This document shows, in pieces, positions 52,418 through 60,267 of a stretch of 64,000 nucleotides of DNA. The first letter of the stretch is position 1. Every line of letters begins with the position of its first letter. This DNA comes from Zoogloea oleivorans (lineage in GTDB: Bacteria; Pseudomonadota; Gammaproteobacteria; Burkholderiales; Rhodocyclaceae): assembly GCF_008107625.1 (NCBI RefSeq), contig NZ_SDKK01000014.1, forward strand, positions 42,376 through 106,375, read 5' to 3'. Under the pieces are notes generated by a model. It was not told the origin of the DNA, searched no databases, and was given only the letters and a program-made list of their open reading frames with translations. The translations under genes and the position numbers were made by a program.

Positions 52418-54253
52418 ATGAGCGCACTCGCAGAAGAATCGTCAGTCATGCTTACGCATGTCCTCGATAAGGAATTTCTGACAAGCCTGCCGCCACTGCT
52501 CGACAAGTTGAAGTCGGCTGAGGACCAACAGAAAAAGAACCGCTCACGCGCATTCAGCGCATTTGCGCTCCACCATATTTGTGGCGTTTCAAAAGCCGAT
52601 TCAGCAAAGGCAGTCATCGACGATTTCGACGACTATGGCGTTGATGCGATCTACTATTTTGCACCCACGGAAACGCTGTATCTCGTTCAGTCCAAGCTGA
52701 AAGCTGCGGAGCAGTTTAGTCAGGAGGAGGCGCTTGCCTATTGCCAAGGTGTTCGCAAGCTCATCAAGCAGGATTTCAGCGGGTTCAACAAGAACGTTCT
52801 GGTTCGACAAGCCGAGATTGAGGACGCACTGGATAATTGCAGTCATATTCAGCTCGTTATTGCACATACTGGTTCTGGCATCAGTAAGCACGCAAAGATA
52901 GCAATAGACGATCTTCTGGCCGATGAAGACCATGGAGAGGAGCGGTTGACGCCACAGGTCATCGACTACGATGCCAGTCGAGTTGTCACCGATCTGCGCG
53001 TCGCGAAAGCGTATGCGCAGGTCAATACCGACCTCTGGATTCAGAAGTGTTCAACCGTAGAAGAGCCGAAGGTTACGTACTTCGGCCTCGTCCAGCTACA
53101 GGATCTGATAAGCCTGCACGAGGTGCATGGGCCTGCGCTGTACGAGAGAAACATTCGAACCTTCCTCGGCCACAAAACCGAGGTCAACACTGCGATTCAA
53201 AGGACATTGGCTGCGAAGCCGCAAGAGTTCATGTACTTGAACAATGGGGTTACCGCGCTTTGTCTGGAGATTCAACCCAAGGGAGCAAAACAGGCACAAG
53301 GCGGCCGCAAGCGCCTCAAGCTCAGAGGATTCTCGGTTATCAACGGTGCGCAAACCATCGCGTCATCGGCGAAGTTCCTTGCTGACAACAAGGGCAGCGA
53401 CATCAGTACGGCAAAGGTATCGCTGACGCTGATCAAGGCAGATTCTGACGGCGAATTCGGCAAGTCCGTCACTCGCGCCAGAAATCACCAGAACCCAGTC
53501 CTGCTGGCCAACTTCGCTGCTCTGGATGACGAACAGGAACGGCTGAGGCGTGACCTCGCCCATCTCGATATTCACTACGCCTATAAGGCCGACGCAGCTG
53601 ACGGACTTGCCGACGCCAATCGAATTCGCATCGACGAGGCCGCGCAAGCCTTGGCCATGTTGCAACCCGATCCGCGCTTTGTGGTTTGGCTCAAGAAGGA
53701 ACCAGCGCAACTTCTGGCTACAACTTCCGCACAATACAAAGCGCTGTTCGCGCCAACCGTTACAGCCTTTCAACTCGCCAACGCGGTACGACTAAACCGC
53801 TATATCCAGAATCGGATGGCGACCGAGGCGAAAGGCGCATCGGGGCAAGAGCGGCTGGCCTACAAGCACGGCGGTTATGTGCTGGCCTGGGTCATGATCA
53901 AGCAGGCAGTCAATGCCATCAAGAGCGCGACTTTGCTGGATGTGGCAAAGATCAATGCCGGATTGAGCGGGCCATTCGATCAGTTGCGCCAGACCTTATG
54001 GGATGCAACGCATGCCGCCACCCTTTTCTCTGCCGGCCCCCCGGCTACCTATGCGATGGGGCCATTGGCACTCTTCCGCAATCAGACCCATGTCGTGCCG
54101 CTACTGCAAGATGTTTTGATTGCGCACTACGGACTCAGTGCCGATCCAGTGTTGGAACACAAGAAAAAACTGTACAAGACGGGGCAGCCATACCCGGTAG
54201 ACCTCTTCGAATATCTGGTCTCGAAGGCCCCGCAGATTGGAAATCTCACATGA
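52418..54253 (+). CDS. AIPR (abortive infection phage resistance) family protein with nuclease-like N-terminus
   Basis: The protein has 611 residues. The AIPR core includes YLNNGVTALC (near 270) and VINGAQTIASS (near 308). The N-terminal 100 residues contain YGVDAIYY with D76 followed 13 residues later by VQSK (K93), a D-Xn-QXK variant of the PD-(D/E)XK nuclease motif. This suggests a DNA-cutting role as well as the family's link to abortive infection. It lies 35 bases after the helicase gene. Its stop overlaps the methyltransferase start (ATGA). Base composition is somewhat less GC-rich than the core genome genes. Confidence 0.85.
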   Translation: MSALAEESSVMLTHVLDKEFLTSLPPLLDKLKSAEDQQKKNRSRAFSAFALHHICGVSKADSAKAVIDDFDDYGVDAIYYFAPTETLYLVQSKLKAAEQFSQEEALAYCQGVRKLIKQDFSGFNKNVLVRQAEIEDALDNCSHIQLVIAHTGSGISKHAKIAIDDLLADEDHGEERLTPQVIDYDASRVVTDLRVAKAYAQVNTDLWIQKCSTVEEPKVTYFGLVQLQDLISLHEVHGPALYERNIRTFLGHKTEVNTAIQRTLAAKPQEFMYLNNGVTALCLEIQPKGAKQAQGGRKRLKLRGFSVINGAQTIASSAKFLADNKGSDISTAKVSLTLIKADSDGEFGKSVTRARNHQNPVLLANFAALDDEQERLRRDLAHLDIHYAYKADAADGLADANRIRIDEAAQALAMLQPDPRFVVWLKKEPAQLLATTSAQYKALFAPTVTAFQLANAVRLNRYIQNRMATEAKGASGQERLAYKHGGYVLAWVMIKQAVNAIKSATLLDVAKINAGLSGPFDQLRQTLWDATHAATLFSAGPPATYAMGPLALFRNQTHVVPLLQDVLIAHYGLSADPVLEHKKKLYKTGQPYPVDLFEYLVSKAPQIGNLT

Positions 54254-55878
54254 GCAAGAAACAGAAACTCGAACTCACCTGGATCGACAAGCATGTTCGG
54301 CCAAAATTAGAGCCACGCATCCTGCTGGAGGAACCGGTAAAGAGTTATCACGCGAAGCACCGTGTTGCCAGCACCGACGTATTCGACAACCGTCTAATCT
54401 TTGGCGACAACCTGCTGGCACTTAAGGCGCTGGAGGCGGAGTTCTCCGGCAAGTTCAAATGCGTGTTCATCGACCCGCCCTACAACACCGGAAGCGCATT
54501 CAAAAATTACGACGACGGTGTCGAGCATTCGATCTGGCTATCGTTGATGCGCGACCGGCTGGAGATCATCCGGCGACTGATATCCGACGACGGTTCGCTG
54601 TGGATCACGATTGACGACAACGAGGCGCACTATCTCAAGGTCCTTTGTGATGAGGTATTTGGGCGGGCGAACTTTGTATCGAATGCGATATGGCAAAAAA
54701 AATACACGGTTTCCAATGACTCAAAATGGCTCGCTGAAACGCACGACCATGTACTAATTTATGCCCGTAATAAGGAAGGATGGCGCCCCAATCGCCTTGG
54801 GCGTACAGCGGAAATGGATAGTCGCTATCGAAACCCGGATGGCCATCCCAAGGGCCCTTGGAAAGCGACGCCACTTTATGCAAAACGAACTGGCTCAGAA
54901 AAGGAGCAAGCTTTTGAATTTGTATTTAAGAATGGCGTTTCTTGGTCGCCGCCAAAGGGGGCTTCACCGCGTTTCCCGGCGGACGCTCTTCGACGTATGG
55001 ATGACAACGATGAAATTTGGTTCGGTAGTGACGGCAAGGCGAATCCATCAAGGAAGACTTTCCTTTCTGAGTTAAAACTCGCAGAGCCTCCTGCGCCGAC
55101 GATTTGGCTACACACTGACGTCGGACAAAACCACGAGGCGCGCGAGGAAGTAAAAGCTATCAATCCTGATGATGCCTTCGCTACACCAAAGCCAGAACGA
55201 TTGTTGCAGAGGGTACTTGAGCTTGCCACTAACCCCGGCGACCTGGTCCTCGACTCCTTCGCCGGCTCCGGCACCACGGGCGCTGTCGCCCACAAGATGG
55301 GCCGGCGCTGGATCATGGTGGAAGTCATCGAAGATACCTGCCAGACCCACATCATTCCGCGCCTGAAGAAGGTCATCGACGGCGAAGACCCCGGCGGCAT
55401 CACTGAGGCCGCTGGCTGGAAGGGTGGCGGTGGCTTCCGCTATTACCGCCTGGCCCCCTCGCTGCTGGAAAAGGACAAGTGGGGCAACTGGGTCATCAAC
55501 CACGACTACAACGCCGCCATGCTGGCCGAGGCGCTGTGCAAGCTGGAAGGCTTCACCTACGCGCCTTCCGATGCGGTGTATTGGCAGCACGGCCATTCCA
55601 CCGAGCGGGATTTCGTCTATGTGACCACCGCCAGCCTGACTCATGAGCAGTTGCAGCAGCTCGCCGACGAAGTGGGGCCGGAGCGGAGCTTGCTGGTGCT
55701 GTGCACGGCCTTTCGCGCCAAGCTGGATGCCTACCCGAATCTGACGGTGAAGAAGATTCCCCGGCAGGTGCTGTCGCGCTGCGAATGGGGGCACGACGAT
55801 TATTCCCTGCAAGTGGAGAATCTGCCCAAGGAGCCTGCCAAGCCTGGCCAGCAATCGCTGTTCGACGGTGAGGTCTGA
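54250..55878 (+). CDS. Site-specific DNA methyltransferase, type III Mod-like
   Basis: This 542-residue amino-methyltransferase is of the beta class. The catalytic motif DPPYNTG is at residues 75-81, ahead of the SAM-binding LDSFAGSGTTG near residue 331, the order seen in type III Mod. The segment between them is the expected target-recognition domain. It is visibly AT-richer than its flanks (hand count about 45% GC at 54661-54720 versus about 73% at 55261-55320), a sign of domain exchange. ATG 54250 overlaps the AIPR stop. A longer upstream frame is only a shadow inside the AIPR gene. It likely makes the protective mark for the operon. Confidence 0.92.
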   Translation: MSKKQKLELTWIDKHVRPKLEPRILLEEPVKSYHAKHRVASTDVFDNRLIFGDNLLALKALEAEFSGKFKCVFIDPPYNTGSAFKNYDDGVEHSIWLSLMRDRLEIIRRLISDDGSLWITIDDNEAHYLKVLCDEVFGRANFVSNAIWQKKYTVSNDSKWLAETHDHVLIYARNKEGWRPNRLGRTAEMDSRYRNPDGHPKGPWKATPLYAKRTGSEKEQAFEFVFKNGVSWSPPKGASPRFPADALRRMDDNDEIWFGSDGKANPSRKTFLSELKLAEPPAPTIWLHTDVGQNHEAREEVKAINPDDAFATPKPERLLQRVLELATNPGDLVLDSFAGSGTTGAVAHKMGRRWIMVEVIEDTCQTHIIPRLKKVIDGEDPGGITEAAGWKGGGGFRYYRLAPSLLEKDKWGNWVINHDYNAAMLAEALCKLEGFTYAPSDAVYWQHGHSTERDFVYVTTASLTHEQLQQLADEVGPERSLLVLCTAFRAKLDAYPNLTVKKIPRQVLSRCEWGHDDYSLQVENLPKEPAKPGQQSLFDGEV

Positions 55879-55880
55879 GC

Positions 55881-57125
55881 ATGGCAAGAAAAGCGGCTGC
55901 TCCCGCAACGACCACGCCGCCGCTTTATGGTCGGGTACGGGAAATTCTGGAGTCCGCCCGCAGCAACATCGCGCGGACGGTCAATACGACGCAGGTGATT
56001 GCCAACTGGTTGATCGGGTGCGAAATCGTCGAGGAAGAGCAACAAGGAAAAAAGCGGGCCGGTTATGGCACCGAATTGCTTGCCGATCTGGCGGCACGTC
56101 TCAAGGCAGACTTTGGTGCGGGGTATGGCGTGGACAATCTGGAATTGTTCAGGCGGTTTTATCTGGAGTATCCGCGCCTGCTCCCGGCGCAAATTTCCGA
56201 CGCAGTGCGTCGGAAATCCCTTAGCGCTTCTGAAGCCACAGCGAATTCCGATGCGGCGCGTCGGAATTTCGATGCCCTCCCGATGGCTTTTCAAATGCAA
56301 CTGCCGGACCCGGATGCCCCCATGACACCGGGTCAGCTCAGCTCGTGCCTGTCGTGGACGCATTACCGTCGACTGTTGCGCGTCACCCGATGTGAGGCGC
56401 GCGACTTTTATGAAATCGAGGCGATTCGCCACGCCTGGTCGGCGCGGGAGTTGGAACGGCAAATCAACACCTTCCTGTTCGACCGCCTGGCGAAGAGCCG
56501 CGACAAAGCCGGCCTGATGCGGCTGGCCACGCATGGACAGGAGATCGCGCGGCCCGTTGATGCAATCAAGGAGCCGCTGGTACTGGAGTTCCTCGGTCTG
56601 CCGGAGTCGCCCCGGCTGGTCGAATCGAAGCTGGAGCAGGCATTGATCGGCAACCTGCAGAACTTTCTGCTGGAACTGGGCAAGGGCTTTGCCTTCGTTT
56701 CCCGGCAGGAGCGCATCACGCTGGATGGCGACCATTTCTATATCGATCTGGTTTTCTATCACACGATATTGAAGTGTTTCGTGCTGATCGACCTGAAGGT
56801 GGGCAAGCTGACCCATGGCGACCTTGGGCAAATTCAGTTCTATGTGAATTACTACGACCGCGAACGACGCACCGAAGGCGACAACCCGACGATTGGGCTG
56901 ATTCTCTGCCCGGACAAGAACGATGCGGTGGTGAAGTACACGCTGGGCGAGCAACAGGAGCGCAATATCTTCACTAGCCGCTACCAGCTTTATCTGCCGA
57001 CCGTCGAGGAACTCGAAAACGAGCTGCGCCGTGAGCTTCGCTTCCTGGCACCAGAAAAAGACGCCGCGAAAGCCGCTGTCAAGACAAGCAAAACAAGATC
57101 AACGAAGAAGGGAGCGGCTGAATGA
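55881..57125 (+). CDS. DUF1016 (YhcG-like) PD-(D/E)XK nuclease
   Basis: The protein has 414 residues. A DUF1016 N-terminal helical domain (about 15-200) is followed by a C-terminal nuclease fold with E252, D289 in FYIDLVFYH and D304-L-K306 in VLIDLKVGK, i.e. a complete PD-(D/E)XK set. Residues 104-133, with two SDAxRR segments, are encoded by palindromic DNA and look like an inserted linker. The C-terminus is Lys-rich. It starts two bases after the mod stop and overlaps the res gene by four bases. DUF1016 proteins often accompany restriction loci, but their exact job is unresolved. Confidence 0.88.
   Translation: MARKAAAPATTTPPLYGRVREILESARSNIARTVNTTQVIANWLIGCEIVEEEQQGKKRAGYGTELLADLAARLKADFGAGYGVDNLELFRRFYLEYPRLLPAQISDAVRRKSLSASEATANSDAARRNFDALPMAFQMQLPDPDAPMTPGQLSSCLSWTHYRRLLRVTRCEARDFYEIEAIRHAWSARELERQINTFLFDRLAKSRDKAGLMRLATHGQEIARPVDAIKEPLVLEFLGLPESPRLVESKLEQALIGNLQNFLLELGKGFAFVSRQERITLDGDHFYIDLVFYHTILKCFVLIDLKVGKLTHGDLGQIQFYVNYYDRERRTEGDNPTIGLILCPDKNDAVVKYTLGEQQERNIFTSRYQLYLPTVEELENELRRELRFLAPEKDAAKAAVKTSKTRSTKKGAAE
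56193..56268. repeat. Pair of palindromes within the DUF1016 gene
   Basis: The first palindrome, 56193-56217, has 12-bp arms (ATTTCCGACGCA / TGCGTCGGAAAT) around G. The second, 56244-56268, has 11-bp arms (AATTCCGATGC / GCGTCGGAATT) with one mismatch around GGC. Both share TTCCGAYGC and encode the similar peptides SDAVRRKS and SDAARRNF in the linker between the two protein domains. Confidence 0.7.
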
Positions 57126-59809
57126 ACCGCCACGTCAACGCCATCGCCGGTCGCCTCAGCCTGCGCCATCCGCAACGTCGTTCGCTGGAAATTCTCGACC
57201 GGATCACGGAGATTGCGCCACCCGGCAAGGGGGGCGATGTGGCGGCCATGCTGGAGGCCATCCGCAGCGAGTTTCCGTCGGTGACGGACTTCGAGCGCGA
57301 GTTTCCCTCGCTGTGCTTCGCGCTCGCCACCGGCGTCGGCAAGACGCGGCTGATGGGGGCCTTCATCAGCTATCTGCATCTGGCGCACGGCATCAACAAC
57401 TTTTTCGTGCTGGCGCCGAACCTGACCATCTACAACAAGCTGAAAGCTGATTTCAGCGACCGCAATCATCCCAAGTACGTATTCCGGGGTATTGCCGAAT
57501 TCGCTATCGATGCGCCGGTGATCATTACCGGCGACAACTACGACCAGCACGACCCGCGCAGCGGCACGCTGTTCGGCGGGGTGCGGATCAACATCTTCAA
57601 TATTTCCAAGATCAACTCGGAGGTGCGCGGCGGCAAGTCGCCTCGCATCAAGCGACTTTCGGAATACATCGGCGAGAGCTATTTCGACTATCTGGCCGGC
57701 TTGCCGGACCTGGTGATGCTGATGGATGAGTCGCACCGCTACCGTGCCAGCGCCGGGATTCGCGCCATCAACGAGCTGAAACCGATCCTCGGGCTGGAGC
57801 TGACCGCGACGCCGTTTGTTGAAACCGCGCGCGGTGCGTTGCCGTTCAAGAACGTGATAGTCGACTATCCGCTCGGGCAGGCAATGAAGGATGGCTTCGT
57901 CAAGGAACCGGCCGTCGTGACGCGCAAGAACTTCAATCCGGCGGGTATGTCGGGGGAGGAAATCGAGCGCCTGAAGCTGGAAGATGGCGTGCGCCTGCAT
58001 GAAAGCGTGAAGGTCGAGCTGGAGACCTACGCTCGCGAGAGTGACAACCCTATTGTCAAACCCTTCCTGCTGGTGATCGCCCGCGACACCACCCATGCCG
58101 GGCAACTTTCCGAGCTGATCAAGTCGGACAAGTTTTTCGAGGGGCGCTACCGCGACAAGGTCATCCAGGTGGATTCGAGCAAGAGCGGCGCGGAAGAAGA
58201 GGAAATGATCGCCAAGCTGCTCAAGGTGGAACACACCGACGAGCCGACGGAGATCGTGATTCACGTCAACATGCTCAAGGAAGGCTGGGACGTCACCAAC
58301 CTTTACACCATCGTGCCGCTCCGGGCCGCCAATGCCCGCATCCTCATTGAACAGTCCATCGGGCGGGGGCTGCGCCTGCCTTACGGCAAGCGCACCGGCG
58401 TGATGGCCGTAGATCGACTGAACATTGTTGCCCACGACAAGTTCCAGGAGATCATTGCCGAGGCCAACAAACCCGATTCGGCGATCCATTTGCAGACCGT
58501 CGTGCTGGATATGGATGCGCTGGGACAGAAAACAACGACCGTGGTGTCGCAGTCACAACTGGCGACGAAGCTGGGTTTGACGCCTGCCCATGCAACGAGC
58601 AGCACGACGGTGGCCGGGCAGGACCAGACGCCTGTCTTCACCAAGCCGGAAGAGCAGAAGCTGGCACAAATTACCTACGAGGTGATCCGCAAGCTGGAAA
58701 ACCAGCCGCAGACCTTGCCGACCGTCGAGTACCTGAAAAAACCGGAAATCCAGGCGGCCATCGTCAAGGCGGTGGAAGAGCAGCATCAGCCGGCGCAGTT
58801 GGAACTGGAAGGCGTCGGCGAACAGCCGGACATTGCCGCCGTGGTGGCGAAAACTGTCGAGCTGGTCACGCAGCAAACCATCGACATTCCGCGCATTCTG
58901 GTGGTGCCCAAGGGCGAGGTGAAATCCGGCTTCAAGCCTTTCTCGCTCGACCTGTCCGCGTTGAAGTATCCGGCAGTCTCCGACGAGCTGTGGATTCAGC
59001 ACCTGCGCACCAATCACCTCGAAGTGGTGTCGCTCGGTCGCGGTGGTTTCGAAGAAGCCCGGCTGGAGAACTATGTGGTCAGCGGCCTGGTGGATTTCGA
59101 CGATGTTTCCTACGACGAACACGCCGACTTGCTTTATGACCTGGCCACGCAGACCGTTGATCATTTCAAGGGCTACCTGACCGAGGACGACACCCGCAAG
59201 GTGCTCCGGTGCTACCAAAGGGACATCGCGCGATTCATCCATGCCCAGATGCAAGCCCATTACTGGGTGGATGTTGCCGGCTATGAAGTGAAGGTCAGCA
59301 AAGGCTTTACCGAGCTGAAGCAGAGCGCCTACACGTATTCAGTGCAGGAACCGCCCGCCAACTACCGGGTCGAGCCCGCCGACAAGAGCAATATGGCGAA
59401 ATACCTGTTCGGCGGCTTCGAGAAATGCCTGTATCCGGTGCAAAAGTTCGATTCTGACTCGGAACGCAAGCTGGCGGTGATTCTGGAGCGCGAGACCAGC
59501 AAGTGGTTCAAGCCGGCCAAGGGGCAGTTTCAGCTTTACTACCAGAATGGTGCGGATCATCAGGAATACCAGCCGGACTTCGTTGGCGAAACCAGCGACA
59601 CGATCTACATGCTGGAGCCCAAGAAACGCACGGAACTTTCAGACCCGATTGTCGTTGCCAAAAAAGAAGCCGCCGTCAAATGGTGCGCGAATGCGTCGGA
59701 CCATGCGGCTAGTTATGGCGGCAAGCCGTGGCGCTATGTGCTGATTCCGCATGATGAGATTGCGGAGAACATGACTATTGAAGGGTTAGCGGAGAGGTTC
59801 GGTTGCTGA
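57122..59809 (+). CDS. Type III Res-like DEAD/DEAH helicase with C-terminal endonuclease motif
   Basis: This 895-residue restriction-type enzyme has Walker A ATGVGKT (69-75), DESH in LMDESHRY (near 200) and LTATP (near 225). Motif VI is in RILIEQSIGRGLRLP (near 410). The C-terminal PD-(D/E)XK motif has QPDF near residue 818, followed 12 residues later by EPKKR. This layout is that of type III Res subunits. With the Mod-like methyltransferase it forms the core restriction pair of the operon. It overlaps the DUF1016 gene (ATGA) and is the last gene. No clear terminator for this strand was seen after it. Confidence 0.9.
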   Translation: MNRHVNAIAGRLSLRHPQRRSLEILDRITEIAPPGKGGDVAAMLEAIRSEFPSVTDFEREFPSLCFALATGVGKTRLMGAFISYLHLAHGINNFFVLAPNLTIYNKLKADFSDRNHPKYVFRGIAEFAIDAPVIITGDNYDQHDPRSGTLFGGVRINIFNISKINSEVRGGKSPRIKRLSEYIGESYFDYLAGLPDLVMLMDESHRYRASAGIRAINELKPILGLELTATPFVETARGALPFKNVIVDYPLGQAMKDGFVKEPAVVTRKNFNPAGMSGEEIERLKLEDGVRLHESVKVELETYARESDNPIVKPFLLVIARDTTHAGQLSELIKSDKFFEGRYRDKVIQVDSSKSGAEEEEMIAKLLKVEHTDEPTEIVIHVNMLKEGWDVTNLYTIVPLRAANARILIEQSIGRGLRLPYGKRTGVMAVDRLNIVAHDKFQEIIAEANKPDSAIHLQTVVLDMDALGQKTTTVVSQSQLATKLGLTPAHATSSTTVAGQDQTPVFTKPEEQKLAQITYEVIRKLENQPQTLPTVEYLKKPEIQAAIVKAVEEQHQPAQLELEGVGEQPDIAAVVAKTVELVTQQTIDIPRILVVPKGEVKSGFKPFSLDLSALKYPAVSDELWIQHLRTNHLEVVSLGRGGFEEARLENYVVSGLVDFDDVSYDEHADLLYDLATQTVDHFKGYLTEDDTRKVLRCYQRDIARFIHAQMQAHYWVDVAGYEVKVSKGFTELKQSAYTYSVQEPPANYRVEPADKSNMAKYLFGGFEKCLYPVQKFDSDSERKLAVILERETSKWFKPAKGQFQLYYQNGADHQEYQPDFVGETSDTIYMLEPKKRTELSDPIVVAKKEAAVKWCANASDHAASYGGKPWRYVLIPHDEIAENMTIEGLAERFGC

Positions 59810-59821
59810 AGCTGAAGTTCG

Positions 59822-59998
59822 GTGCTGGTGCGCAGCGAGTTCCGCAATCTCGACGATTGGCGCTCGCGGCTCGGCGAGGTCCAGGTGCTGCATATGCTCG
59901 GCAAGGCCTGCTCGACACCCTTGTTCGCGCTGCATGACGAGGATGTGCTCGAGTATTTGCACATTGGCGCAGGAAAAGACGGGCGTGAAGCTGGGTGA
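59822..59998 (+). pseudogene. Possible gene remnant after the Res-like gene
   Basis: A GTG-initiated 58-residue frame (VLVRSEFRNLDDWRSR start) has coding-like codon use. Its apparent continuation sits in another frame (VKLGEQTWAKLSHFLALLDR, to about 60082), as if a frameshift had broken one gene. No family was recognised. The whole stretch 59810-60267 otherwise holds only the palindrome pair at 60111 and the aceB terminator. It may be the worn right edge of the island. Confidence 0.3.
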
Positions 59999-60110
59999 GC
60001 AAACGTGGGCCAAACTGAGCCACTTCCTCGCTCTTCTTGATAGAGCCAAGGCTGGCCAGACGAGCCGCGAATCGGGGCAATGAGACGAAGCTCAACAAGT
60101 CTTGCTGTGG

Positions 60111-60170
60111 GGGCGACTTGAGTCGCCCGCTTCTCCGTTGATCAAGGTCCGAGGGCGACTGAAGTCGCCC
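60111..60170. repeat. REP-like palindrome pair
   Basis: GGGCGACT-TG-AGTCGCCC (60111-60128) and GGGCGACT-GA-AGTCGCCC (60153-60170) have identical 8-bp arms 42 bases apart. The core GNCGACT-NN-AGTCGNC resembles the elements at 13667 and 26341, so they may belong to related repeat families. Confidence 0.7.
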
Positions 60171-60210
60171 CAACAGGTGCCTGGGGAGGCTGGCGTGTCT
60201 GTGCCTGCAT

Positions 60211-60244
60211 AAAAAACGGCGCCCCGGAAATCCGGGGCGCCGTT
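60211..60244 (-). terminator. Rho-independent terminator of aceB
   Basis: AACGGCGCCCCGGA and TCCGGGGCGCCGTT are perfect 14-bp arms around AA. On the minus strand the stem is followed by a run of T. It lies 24 bases beyond the aceB stop. Confidence 0.9.
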
Positions 60245-60267
60245 GTCAGCGTGCAGTCTTGAAACGC

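Noticed and set aside
53686..54249. N-terminal extension of the methyltransferase into the AIPR gene
   Set aside because: This part is an out-of-frame shadow within the AIPR coding sequence. The ATG at 54250 in an ATGA overlap gives a normal Mod start.
49509..59809. Calling the island DISARM or BREX
   Set aside because: The SNF2 helicase and a methyltransferase recall class 1 DISARM, but no drmA, drmB or drmC-like gene is present. No pglZ or brxC-like gene is present for BREX.
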